Shown here: piece by piece, positions 1-8,166 of the stretch
Layout: each line of letters starts with the position of its first letter
Numbering within the stretch: the first letter of the stretch is position 1
Assembly (NCBI GenBank): GCA_015660915.1
Contig: JACTTZ010000009.1
Span: 89,238-153,237 of the forward strand
Direction of reading: 5' to 3'
Origin: Methanomicrobia archaeon
GTDB lineage: Archaea > Halobacteriota > Bog-38 > Methanoflorentales > Methanoflorentaceae
Length of the DNA: 64,000 nt
Made by a program: the position numbers and the translations under genes
Notes under the pieces: model-generated
What the model saw: the letters and a program-made list of their open reading frames with translations, nothing else
What the model was told of the DNA's origin: nothing
The model's database searches: none

Positions 1-1
1 G

Positions 2-670
2 AGGGATCTCAATATCGCGTTGATGAATGAGCTTGCGCTGATCTTTGAACGCCTGCACATCGATATCCTGGATGTCATTAAAGCCGCATCGACGAAGTGG
101 AATTTCAACGTGTATTACCCGGGAGCCGGGGTAGGGGGGCATTGCCTGCCCGTTGACCCGTATTACCTTGTGCATAAGGCTGAAGCCCTGGGGTACCACT
201 CCCAGGTCATCACGGCCGGCAGGGCGATAAACGACTATATGCCCTTCCACGTTTTCCAATTGGTCGTGGACGCCCTGAACGAACAGGAACGCTCCGTGAA
301 CGGCTCGAAGATAGCAGTCCTCGGCCTCTCCTATAAAGAGAACGTGGGCGACTCCCGTGAGAGTCCAAGTGCGGTACTCGTTGGGGAGCTTAAGAAGCGG
401 GGGGCTCACGTTCACCTCGTTGACCCTTACGTCGGCGAGCTGGCCCTGCGAGCACTGGCCATTCCCGAAGTGACGGCGTACGAAGCACTCGCCGCGGCCG
501 ACGCGCTTGTCCTGATGACGGCACATCGCGATTTCGCTGGGCTCGACCTGCGCAGAATCAAGAACCTTATGCGCACCCCGGTAATTGTCGACGGCCGCCG
601 GTTTTTCGACACAGAGGCCGTCACGAAGTTGGGGTTTGTCTATAGAGGGGTGGGTGCCAACAATGGGTGA
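2..670 (+). CDS. UDP-sugar (UDP-ManNAc/UDP-Glc type) dehydrogenase, 3' part only
   Basis: Nucleotide-sugar 6-dehydrogenase, which oxidises a UDP-hexose to a UDP-uronate using NAD+ and supplies uronic acids for surface polysaccharide. The frame is open to the left edge, so the N-terminal NAD domain lies outside the window; 222 codons are visible of about 430 usual. The catalytic Cys is in the GVGGHCLPVDPYYL motif near visible residue 48, and the C-terminal domain ends with the family-typical VDGRRFF block. The first canonical start inside the window (TTG at 20) is not the real start, because RDLNIA upstream is family sequence. The exact sugar substrate cannot be told from this part; the WecC-like UDP-ManNAc type is likely. 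Confidence 0.9.
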   Translation, partial: RDLNIALMNELALIFERLHIDILDVIKAASTKWNFNVYYPGAGVGGHCLPVDPYYLVHKAEALGYHSQVITAGRAINDYMPFHVFQLVVDALNEQERSVNGSKIAVLGLSYKENVGDSRESPSAVLVGELKKRGAHVHLVDPYVGELALRALAIPEVTAYEALAAADALVLMTAHRDFAGLDLRRIKNLMRTPVIVDGRRFFDTEAVTKLGFVYRGVGANNG

Positions 671-781
671 TGAGCTACGACGTCGTTGCTTGCGAACGCG
701 CCGAATCCTAAGAGTGACGCAGAATAAGGCGGACGGGTGGTTTGTGGAAAGAGTGAAAGCTGTTGTCATCTTTTGATGAAC

Positions 782-1198
782 GTTTGAGGTTGTCGCGCGA
801 CTATTTAAGAAGCGCCGTTGACGTTGATCGTGCGTGTGAGCCCCTATCGCTTGACGTTTCTCGCGAGGCGAGGCGATCTCATGTGTCCCACAGAGAAAGA
901 GTTCGTCCCCGACAGCGGCTGTATCTTGACGGTGCTCGAACCGGCAACCGCCCGCACACTGGACACGGTTTTTTGGGATAGCCTAACTCGCTGTCGTTGG
1001 AGCGTGACCACTCAATATTGCCCAGGCCAAATAGTGGTCGTCGGCGACCGAATATATACCTACGTGTAGATGGCGCGCAAGATGGGATGCGATTTTATCT
1101 GTGTACCAAGCGGCGAGCCCACGCGAACGGATAGACGAACTGAGCGAGGATGAGTTCCCGTCGCTCATCGTGGAGGATCTTGGAGACCCGCTGCCATG
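782..1198 (+). pseudogene. Unrecognised ~125-aa protein, broken by frameshifts
   Basis: I do not recognise this protein. A plausible coding frame runs from about 818 to 1069, with hydrophobic/charged alternation and a GDRIYTYV end. It then continues in a second frame (DGAQDGMRFYLCTKR, about 1067-1140) and a third (RERIDELSEDEFPSLIVEDL, ending at the TGA at 1198). The acidic, protein-like C-terminus in shifted frames suggests one gene carrying two frameshifts. A TATA-like ctatttaag lies at about 801-809. Alternative: chance open frames in GC-rich DNA. Confidence 0.35.
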
Positions 1199-1375
1199 AG
1201 CAATTGAACAGCCGACCCGTTGCCCCCGACTGTAGCGCGCGTGAACTGAAGCGAGTAGATACAAACCTCGCTATCTCGCAGCGTGTGCTTCGCAGTATTC
1301 AGATGAAACGCTGCCCGGCGGCGGAAGGTATAGATCCGAACGACTGGCACCTCGCGAGCATGCGGCGAGGGATTA

Positions 1376-1836
1376 TTGCGGTGGCTCATCTCTGCGTTTG
1401 TTGTCGTTGCGGCATACTACCAAGCAAATGTCACGCAGCACCTCGACTACCTGCACGAAACGAGGTGTATGGACTACGCAAAGTACGTGGGGCAGAACGT
1501 CACGAAAACAGGCACGGTCTCCGCGACAGGCGCAGGGTCATTTCAGCTCAAGGGGTTGTACGACACCTATATGATCTTCTCGTCGCACGCGGTGCAGCGA
1601 CAGGATGACGTGCCGTCGTCGGTACGCTCCAGCCCGGACGCCAGCTACGCGTGGAGACGATGTTCGTCTCGCCCTAGCTGCTGGGCGTTCTCGTCTATGT
1701 CCGCTCCTTTATTGCGCTCATCTTTGTGGCCGTGCTCCTTTTAGTGAACTGGCGGTTTGATTGGCGAGCGTTCGTTATTAGGCCGCGTGAAAAGGGTCGA
1801 AAATACGATCAGATCAGCAAAAGAGAGGTGGAGTGA
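1376..1836 (+). pseudogene. Broken small membrane protein with OB-like extracytoplasmic domain
   Basis: Starts with a transmembrane segment (LISAFVVVAAYY) followed by a beta-rich domain with KYVGQNVTKTGTV, of the kind seen in archaeal nucleic-acid-binding-fold membrane proteins. The frame is lost near 1608. The +1 frame then continues sensibly (VVGTLQPGRQLRVETMFVSP), hits a TAG at about 1676, and goes on into a second transmembrane segment (RSFIALIFVAVLLLVNWRF) and a basic tail ending at the TGA at 1836. One frameshift and one nonsense codon break an otherwise complete gene of about 150 aa. The downstream broken hydrolase gene starts 6 bases later, so the pair was probably an operon. The OB-fold call is from pattern only. 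Confidence 0.5.
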
Positions 1837-1842
1837 GCAGCC

Positions 1843-2420
1843 GTGAACTGGATGGCGCATATCGCGTTTGTCTTTATTCTCTGTGTGCTCCTTGCGCTCA
1901 GGTGGCCCGAATTTGGCGGGCGTAACACCTTGCTCGTGATGATCGGTGCGGTATTGCCGGATACCTTCAAGTTGCACCTGCCGTTGCCGGATACCTTCAA
2001 GTTGCACCTGCCGTTGTAGCTGCTCGGCATTTATGCGCAAGATTCTTTTATGCTATGCTCTTCCAAATCCCGATCGGCACGCTCCTCGTGTGCAGAGTGT
2101 GTGCCCTGCTCTTTGAAGAGGGGACACGTGTACGAGTGTTCCTGTTGTTTACCTTCGGAATGGCCACGCACTACGCACTCGACGTGCTGTTAATACACGT
2201 AAGTGGCGGGTCCCCGTTACTGTGGCCGCTGAGCTGGGGGATGGCAGCTCCAGTTGGTGCGGCCTGATTATTGGCTGGGAACAACCATCTTGGTGGCGGC
2301 CGCACTCCTCTTGTACGGTGCGTTGAAAGTCCGTCGCGATCGGCGTGTCGGACTGGGGGAGCACGTGCACGATGAAACGAGCAGCGACCGTAGGCACGTT
2401 TCTTGCGACTACGCCGGCTA
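1843..2420 (+). pseudogene. Broken membrane-bound metal-dependent hydrolase (YdjM/DUF457-like)
   Basis: The reconstructed protein begins VNWMAHIAFVF, has the family-like GAVLPD, and later FQIPIGTLL, ATHYALDVLLIHVSGG and LLWPLSWGWQLQLV in successive frames. These are hallmarks of the YdjM/PF04307 family of multi-pass membrane metal-dependent hydrolases (conserved HxxxD residues). An exact 30-bp tandem duplication (1954-1983/1984-2013) repeats LPDTFKLHLP. It is followed by a TAG at 2017, a frame change before 2055 and another near 2240. The gene is clearly inactive. The next gene's ATG (2372) lies within its tail. Confidence 0.6.
1954..2013 (+). repeat. Exact 30-bp tandem duplication
   Basis: Two adjacent, identical 30-base units (1954-1983 and 1984-2013) inside the broken hydrolase gene. 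Being a multiple of three, the duplication keeps frame and repeats ten residues (LPDTFKLHLP). It looks like replication slippage. Confidence 0.95.
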
Positions 2421-2887
2421 ACGAGATTACCTATAAAGCGCCGGCTTCAGCGGTGCGCGCGTCTTTGGGCGAAACCGCGCGCAGTGATACGATTGCGTTG
2501 CGGTTGAATGGTATCAAAGATGCGTCAGACCCCGCGACGAGCGACGCGTGGATCAAATTCACCCTTGAAGTTGGGACGTATAACCTCACGCTGGCGCCGC
2601 CTCCTGGCGAGCGCTACCTTGTCGCGAATGTCACCGCGACGAACGTGCAACCCACGGACGTTCACTTTAGCTACACCGCTTTTGCACTGCTCACGCCCAA
2701 CGACACCGCGTATTATGCCGGCTTTGCCGTATGTAACACCAGCTGCTGGCACGCGCTTGAAAACCGTACGCTGAGCGCAGGCTTCACGAGCAACCTTTAT
2801 GTGCTCTTCTCCCTACCGGCAGGAACCAACGCACAAGAAGTCGTTTACACGGCGTCCGACCCGCCGATCGTGATGTCAGCTGCCTGA
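2372..2887 (+). CDS. DUF4352-like (telokin-like) secreted or surface domain protein
   Basis: The 171-aa product resembles the DUF4352 immunoprotective-type beta-sandwich. It has a GETARSDTIALRLNGI opening, YLVANVTATNVQPTD (the typical 'vvnvtvtN' strand), then a strand ending in VLFSLPAGTN and a last strand EVVYTAS. Such domains are extracytoplasmic and often anchored by a lipobox or TM helix. Here neither is visible, so the N-terminus may have been lost together with the broken genes upstream. ATG 2372 is chosen because it is the first methionine before the domain; the frame is open back to 2345. Two cysteines (CNTSC) could form a disulfide. Function is unknown. Confidence 0.6.
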   Translation: MKRAATVGTFLATTPANEITYKAPASAVRASLGETARSDTIALRLNGIKDASDPATSDAWIKFTLEVGTYNLTLAPPPGERYLVANVTATNVQPTDVHFSYTAFALLTPNDTAYYAGFAVCNTSCWHALENRTLSAGFTSNLYVLFSLPAGTNAQEVVYTASDPPIVMSAA

Positions 2888-3124
2888 AACAATCGTCCAG
2901 AAACTCATATCCACACATCGTCGGTAAGGAACGTTCTCTCGGATTCATAGGCATCTGAAATAGTCAAACGGCCCTTAATCAAGCTCGCGTTGCCCGGAAG
3001 CTTGGCTCACGCCGGAACGCCGCCCCCTATAACATACAGCGAAGATCGAAGCTGCGCACAAAAAATGTGTTTTGCAAACGCCACTTACCTTGCTGCGAAG
3101 GCGTCAAGACGTTGGATTCGCCAG

Positions 3125-4096
3125 TTAGGGTTCCGCTCGCGCCGTGGTCGGTGACGCTGCCAGTGCTGCAGACTGCGTTTTACACACAACGGTGATCGCG
3201 TCATCGTCGCGCTTCACCGTTTCGATCACGACTTCCTTGTCGACGTATTCCGTGTAGATGCACGCGATCATGCTACACAGAGGACAGCCGATCTGCTCGC
3301 AGACTTGTGGGGCTTCTTCTTCGACGGAACGACACGTCCCTATGTAAGGAGTGCCTTGGAGGCGCACGCTGAGTTCGCCGTCGCTTTGTGAGACAACGGC
3401 CTTGTCAGCGAGTTCCAGGCCTTTTACGAGGACGTCTTGCAGCTTGTCGGCGAGCGTGTGGCCGTCCTGCTGTTCACGGTCCTTCTCCGACCCCTGCAAG
3501 CCCTCCGTTTCGGTCCGGGCGTCTCTCCAGTCCACCTTCAGGTCGCGTCTCGTGTGCGCAAACAGGTGGTAGCCGAGCGGCTTGAGCAGCACGCCCTCCT
3601 GTGCGGGGTTGGCGAGGTCGATCAAAAACGCACGGTCTTCGGCAAGGTGCACTTTTGAGGGCACCTCGTACTCCCGTCTGAGCGGAATGAACAGCTTGAC
3701 GTTCGTGCCGGTCATCGATGATGGCAGGTACACGCCCCTGTTCTTCACCCGAAGGTCGCGCAGCAGGTCATCAACGACGATGATGCTGCTCAGGTTTAGG
3801 TCTTCGGCGACCTTCTGGCTCATGAAACGTCCGGGGTTGAGAAACATGGTGACGGCGCCAACGAACAACGCGCCGATGCCGACCATCAACAGGACGTTGG
3901 CGATGGACGACAGGTTGTACAATAGGTATCCGACGAGCGTTATCACCGCCCCAATCGCAAGGAGCGCTACGCCGGTCCTCCGGAATTCCCACTTTCGCGC
4001 GAGGTCCAAGTTCTTCTGGTAACGGGCATTCTCCGCCTCAAGCTCGTGAATGCGCTTTCGAAGCCGGTATGAGGTAAGATCATCGGTCGCTTCCAT
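3125..4096 (-). CDS. Coiled-coil, two-TM membrane protein with Cys-rich C-terminus
   Basis: Unrecognised 323-aa protein, last gene of the six-gene operon. The start at 4096 is fixed by a GGAGG ribosome site six bases upstream; this site overlaps the stop of the preceding gene. An N-terminal heptad-rich helix (about residues 8-35) is followed by two TM segments (about 48-65 and 72-92, both rich in Gly/Val/Leu), then a soluble domain. Near the end, five Cys lie within about 30 residues, including CEQIGCPLCSMIAC. This could bind a metal or form disulfides. Its position after MoxR and DUF58 genes suggests a membrane-associated accessory role in that system (inference). Confidence 0.75.
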   Translation of the reverse strand: MEATDDLTSYRLRKRIHELEAENARYQKNLDLARKWEFRRTGVALLAIGAVITLVGYLLYNLSSIANVLLMVGIGALFVGAVTMFLNPGRFMSQKVAEDLNLSSIIVVDDLLRDLRVKNRGVYLPSSMTGTNVKLFIPLRREYEVPSKVHLAEDRAFLIDLANPAQEGVLLKPLGYHLFAHTRRDLKVDWRDARTETEGLQGSEKDREQQDGHTLADKLQDVLVKGLELADKAVVSQSDGELSVRLQGTPYIGTCRSVEEEAPQVCEQIGCPLCSMIACIYTEYVDKEVVIETVKRDDDAITVVCKTQSAALAASPTTARAEP

Positions 4097-4097
4097 G

Positions 4098-4625
4098 TCA
4101 GGCCTCCATACGGCGTTGCAAGAGTGCCGGTCGGCGGATCCGTGTGAGTGCAAACGCCACGCCGAGCACAATGGCACCTGAAAGCGCCGCCGCCTGAGCC
4201 GCCGTGAGCCACTTCGCGTACCCCGCAGCAATGCCTGGCACGAGCGATGCTGCTACGAGAACGGCCGTCATGAGGGCGGGCGCAGCGTATGTGCGGAGTT
4301 TCCCAAGGCGGGGAAACGGCGCGATGATCGACGTGAGCAGAAGCAGGCAGAGCGCCTGGTACGCCACGACGGTGGTGAGATCCGCCCTCAGACCAATAGC
4401 GCTCAGTTCCGCGATTACCAGCCCGTAAAAGCCGAAGCTCGGTGTATGCCACCGCGTGGCGTACGCCACCCCAAAAGCGGCAAGAGCGGCTGCCCCCGCT
4501 AACGTCCCGAGGGTGAGGTGTCCGAGGTCAAGGGCGATGAGCGCGAGCACTGAAATGAGGAGGAGGACCTCAGAGGGGCGTGCAAGCGCCGCTTTGACAG
4601 GCTGCGTGATGCCGCTCGGTGCCAT
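4098..4625 (-). CDS. Small multi-pass membrane protein of the MoxR/DUF58 operon
   Basis: Unrecognised 175-aa protein made almost entirely of Ala/Leu-rich hydrophobic helices, with five or six predicted by eye and the first at about residues 18-36, and a basic C-terminus (RIRRPALLQRRMEA). The ATG overlaps the stop of the DUF58 gene (TAATG), which indicates translational coupling. Small membrane proteins at this position are common in archaeal MoxR-DUF58 operons. The role is probably structural or membrane recruitment (inference). Confidence 0.75.
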   Translation of the reverse strand: MAPSGITQPVKAALARPSEVLLLISVLALIALDLGHLTLGTLAGAAALAAFGVAYATRWHTPSFGFYGLVIAELSAIGLRADLTTVVAYQALCLLLLTSIIAPFPRLGKLRTYAAPALMTAVLVAASLVPGIAAGYAKWLTAAQAAALSGAIVLGVAFALTRIRRPALLQRRMEA

Positions 4626-6100
4626 TACGCTATCTTCGCCTCCTGCAGTGCTGGAAGCAGCGTTTCGGCGGTGTTCGCCTCGATGACCTTCACGTTGGGG
4701 ATTTGCTCAAGCTTTCGCATCCGCCTCAGGTGTGCGTCGTAGGCCGCGTAGACCTCCTCAAGCGAGAGAAGCGGATCCGCAAACTGCTCGAATACCTTTG
4801 AAAAGAGTGCGACGACGTGCACGCGGGCTCCGCGGCTTGCCGCGAGACGTAAACCCTCAGTAAGCGGGCTGAAGTCGTTTTCGAGGTCAGAAACGACCAC
4901 GATGCTTGATTGGCCCTGTGCGCGTTTGAGTGAAGCGGCTATCGCGCGGAATGCCGGAGCGCGCTTCAGGCTGCGCATGTAGCCCTCGCCCCGCGCGTAC
5001 ATGTAGGAAACGACGTGTCGGAAGTGTCTGATGTCCTCGTCGCTCTCCTCGTCCTCGGTCTCTGCGAAGTGCCGCTTGACGCGCACCACGTCGGCCCCCG
5101 TCACGTCGAGCTTTGCGCGCGGGGCGCGCAGGGGAATGCTCGGCTCGAGCTCGTTGAGTGACCGGACGACGCTCGACGCGTGCGGCAGCGATAGGTCGGC
5201 CAGGAGGCTCGTGGCAACCCCTTGGTCATCGTAGGTGACAAGGCCGATCCGGTTCCCCCTGGCGATCGCTGACTTGACGACGTGGCTCGCAACGTTGACC
5301 GCAAAATCGAGCTCCGTTGCGCCTGGTGGCCCGCGGGCCATCGTCCCGCCCTGGTCGATGATGAGGCTGACGCTCACGTTTCCGCCTATGGCCGCGTCGA
5401 CCTCCGCGAGGAACTCCTTTGTCATGAGCTGGTTGAGCCTTGCCGACGCCTTCCAGTGAATGCGCTTGAGCGGGTCGCCCACGGCGAAGGGGCGAATGTG
5501 CGAGAGGTCGACTCCGCTGCCAGTGAGGCGCGTGCGGTACAGCGCTGGAACCGACGCGCTTGTCACGCCGCGAGCCCCTCCCGGCCCGCCGGCGCCGCCT
5601 TCGACGCTTACGGCGTAGGGAGCCTGCTGCACCACGCGGGGGGCGGCGCCTAGGTCGACCGTGTGCGTAAACAAGCCGTTGGTGACGGTGAGGGTGGCAC
5701 GCCCGATCTGCGCGCTCTGCCTGCTCGCCATCATGAGCGTATACCGCCACGTCGCCGTCTGGCCTGCCGTCAGCGCGAGGTCGGCGCTGTTCGTTCCTTC
5801 CACGAGTTCGGCGACGCGAGGCAGCACATCAGTAAAGCGTCCCTCGACGGGCGTCGCTGAAGAGACGGTTACGTCGATGGTGACTGTTCCGCCCCGTCGC
5901 ACCACGGGTTTGTCCGCGGTTCGCTGCACGTCAAGATTCAGCGCCGCGACCGACGCCTGGAACGCGAGGAAGCGCCAGACGACATAGAGCGCAAGCGCGA
6001 AGCCTGCTCCCGCGTAGAACCACGCATCGAGGAGCGCCCCGAACGCGACAAAGAGCGCAGCAAGCGCGAGCAGGAGGTGCGTGAGACGGGTTGTCTTCAT
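4625..6100 (-). CDS. DUF58/VWA-like membrane protein
   Basis: DUF58 proteins are partners of MoxR AAA+ ATPases, with two N-terminal TM helices (here about 8-45), a beta-sandwich region, and a VWA-like C-terminal domain facing the cytoplasm. The hallmark HIRPFAVGDPLKRIHWKASA is at about 201-220. The VWA metal site is weak: LIIDQGGTM at about 246-254, where the usual DxSxS has Gly and Thr in place of the Ser residues. At 491 aa it is longer than the usual ~300-430, with an acidic insert (TEDEESDEDIRH) around residue 350. It lies 25 bp after the MoxR gene and overlaps the next gene. Role: assembly or surveillance of surface complexes by analogy; the client is unknown. Confidence 0.9.
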   Translation of the reverse strand: MKTTRLTHLLLALAALFVAFGALLDAWFYAGAGFALALYVVWRFLAFQASVAALNLDVQRTADKPVVRRGGTVTIDVTVSSATPVEGRFTDVLPRVAELVEGTNSADLALTAGQTATWRYTLMMASRQSAQIGRATLTVTNGLFTHTVDLGAAPRVVQQAPYAVSVEGGAGGPGGARGVTSASVPALYRTRLTGSGVDLSHIRPFAVGDPLKRIHWKASARLNQLMTKEFLAEVDAAIGGNVSVSLIIDQGGTMARGPPGATELDFAVNVASHVVKSAIARGNRIGLVTYDDQGVATSLLADLSLPHASSVVRSLNELEPSIPLRAPRAKLDVTGADVVRVKRHFAETEDEESDEDIRHFRHVVSYMYARGEGYMRSLKRAPAFRAIAASLKRAQGQSSIVVVSDLENDFSPLTEGLRLAASRGARVHVVALFSKVFEQFADPLLSLEEVYAAYDAHLRRMRKLEQIPNVKVIEANTAETLLPALQEAKIA

Positions 6101-6125
6101 GATTATGAGCGCTTACTTTGGCTAT

Positions 6126-7100
6126 TCAGCGCGAGGGCCGCGCCTCCATAAGGATTGCGGCGATCACGTCTTCGAGCGTGACGCCTTCAATTTCCGACTC
6201 GGGGGAGATGAGCATGCGATGATTGAGCACGTCGTATGCGATCGCTTTCACGTCATCGGGTATAACGTAATCCCGGCCGCGTATCGCCGCGCGAACCCTC
6301 GACATGCCGAGCAGCGCGATCGACGCTCGCGGGCTTGCAGGGAGCATGAGATCCTTGTGATTGCGGGTGCTGACGACAATGTCCCTGATGTATTCAAGCA
6401 CCTTCCCGTCAACGTAGACGTTTTTAACGACGTCGATCATGCGAAGGATAGCCTCGCGGTCGGTGACCTGGGCTATACCGAGCGTTTCTCCCAGCTTTAC
6501 GTTTAGGATCTGGAGTTCCTCGTCAGTGCTCGGGTAATCGAGCGTCATTTTGACGTAGAAACGATCGAGCTGCACTAGAGGAAGGGAGAAGGTCCCTTCA
6601 AGATTGACCATCGTTTGCGTGGCTAAGACCATAAAGGGCTTTTCGAGCGGGAACGTCGTGCCCTCGATCGTGACGCTCCATTCCTCCATTGCCTCGAGGA
6701 GCGCTGACTGCGTGCGCGGCGTTGCGCGGTTGAGCTCGTCGATCATGACGATGTTGGCGAAGATGCCCCCCTTGCGCACGTAGAACTCGCTAGTCTTCTG
6801 GTCGAACACGTAGCTCCCGGTGATGTCCGCAGGGAGCAGGTCGGGTGTGAACTGCTGGCGGTTGAACGTGCAGCCCAGCGTCTGCGCGAAGAGCTTCGTT
6901 ATTATGGTTTTGGCAAGGCCCGGGTTGCCCTCAACGAGGATGTGCCCCTCAGCGAGGAGACACGTAAAGAGCGTCTCTATAAGCTCATCTTTCCCCACGA
7001 TCACGCGATGGAGCTCATCCTTGATGCGCTGTGCCGTGTCGGCGATCATGTCGATGCCGAGGGGCCTTGGGACGTCGTTCAAGTCACTTTCAATTGCCAC
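6126..7100 (-). CDS. MoxR-family AAA+ ATPase
   Basis: A 324-aa MoxR-type AAA+ chaperone ATPase. Walker A is GNPGLAKT at 58-65, Walker B is VMIDE at 118-122, and the family-typical RQQFTPDLLPADITG (81-95) and ATPRTQSALLEAMEE (126-140) blocks are intact. These ATPases work with VWA/DUF58 proteins to insert cofactors or remodel complexes. The start is GTG at 7100 and overlaps the DUF4350 gene by 11 bp. Full length and intact. Confidence 0.95.
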   Translation of the reverse strand: MAIESDLNDVPRPLGIDMIADTAQRIKDELHRVIVGKDELIETLFTCLLAEGHILVEGNPGLAKTIITKLFAQTLGCTFNRQQFTPDLLPADITGSYVFDQKTSEFYVRKGGIFANIVMIDELNRATPRTQSALLEAMEEWSVTIEGTTFPLEKPFMVLATQTMVNLEGTFSLPLVQLDRFYVKMTLDYPSTDEELQILNVKLGETLGIAQVTDREAILRMIDVVKNVYVDGKVLEYIRDIVVSTRNHKDLMLPASPRASIALLGMSRVRAAIRGRDYVIPDDVKAIAYDVLNHRMLISPESEIEGVTLEDVIAAILMEARPSR

Positions 7101-8166
7101 GCTTCATTCTCCGCCGTTGCTGTAGTTGTTTCAGGAACCCCTTGAGGCGCGCCCGGCGCCATTCGGGGTGAGCTCTGACGATATCGGAAATTACGGCCTC
7201 TTCGTTCATGGGCAACTCGTTCGGTGCGGGGCCCAAATCCTTCCTCTGCCGCCGCCGGACAAGCGCAGTCGCGTTGATGCCGATCACAAAGGCTGCAGTA
7301 AAGAGAACGACAACGGTGTATTTTATTGTATCGTCTGCGTTGATGCGGTCGTACAGGAGATTCCACACAGGCGGCGACGCGCGGTGCGACTCGTCGAACA
7401 CGATCGGTACGGCCTTGTCACCCCCCGTCAAGTTCGCAAGCATGCTCGTCAAGAGCTGCTGGTTGTCCGCTTGGCTGAGCATCCCGTTGATGAAAACGCT
7501 CGGGTCGGAGAGTAGGACGATGCGTCCGTTGCCATAGTCGAGCGTGGCAAGGACCGGGCGCGCGCCACTAGTCGAGTTGACTATTGCTCCACCACCTGCA
7601 GGAGTCGACAGGTAGCTCGTCGGCGCGCTTCGGGCGAGCACCGTGACGTTACCGCCTGATATGTCGAGGACCGTCCCGTAGTTGAAGTAGAGCATGTTTA
7701 CGCCGGCGGTGAGATCCGATGCGTTGATGTCCGTGATGAGCGGGTGCGCCGCGTCGACCCCCTTGCTCACGTTATCCTCAAGGAGCGAGCCGTTGAAGCG
7801 CGCTGCGTCCGAGACCCCGAGTGCGCTGAGCACGGCGTTGCCGTTGCCAAAGTCGTTGGCGAGTACGAGAACGCCGCCGTTTTGGACGAATGACTGAAGG
7901 ACGCTTGCGTCCCCACCTGCGAAGCCCACTGAGGTGTTTGGGTTGAGCATGACGAACACGCCGTTGCCAGAGCTCCCAATCTCGCTGAGCGTAAAGACGG
8001 AGCGCGTAGTGTAGCCGTCGCGGGAGGCGAGGGCCTTTGCGTCTGAGGCGCCGTTCCACGCCGTATTGTACGAGCTAAAGTCCTCTTTGGTCGTGTTGAG
8101 GAGCGGCACGCTGACGAGAAGTGCGACAGCGACGACGGCCGCGATGAGCGCGTAGCTCAGCTTCAC
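7090..8166 (-). CDS. DUF4350 domain membrane protein
   Basis: A 358-aa protein with an N-terminal TM/signal anchor (about 5-24), an extracytoplasmic DUF4350-type domain (flavodoxin-like/GATase-like: GNGVFVMLNPN, GGVLVLANDFGNGN, GRIVLLSDPSVFIN), a second TM segment (about 285-305) and a basic cytoplasmic tail. DUF4350 proteins sit with DUF4129, MoxR and DUF58 genes in many archaea and actinobacteria. The GTG start overlaps the stop of the DUF4129 gene (GTGA), so the two are co-translated. Confidence 0.85.
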   Translation of the reverse strand: MKLSYALIAAVVAVALLVSVPLLNTTKEDFSSYNTAWNGASDAKALASRDGYTTRSVFTLSEIGSSGNGVFVMLNPNTSVGFAGGDASVLQSFVQNGGVLVLANDFGNGNAVLSALGVSDAARFNGSLLEDNVSKGVDAAHPLITDINASDLTAGVNMLYFNYGTVLDISGGNVTVLARSAPTSYLSTPAGGGAIVNSTSGARPVLATLDYGNGRIVLLSDPSVFINGMLSQADNQQLLTSMLANLTGGDKAVPIVFDESHRASPPVWNLLYDRINADDTIKYTVVVLFTAAFVIGINATALVRRRQRKDLGPAPNELPMNEEAVISDIVRAHPEWRRARLKGFLKQLQQRRRMKRGN

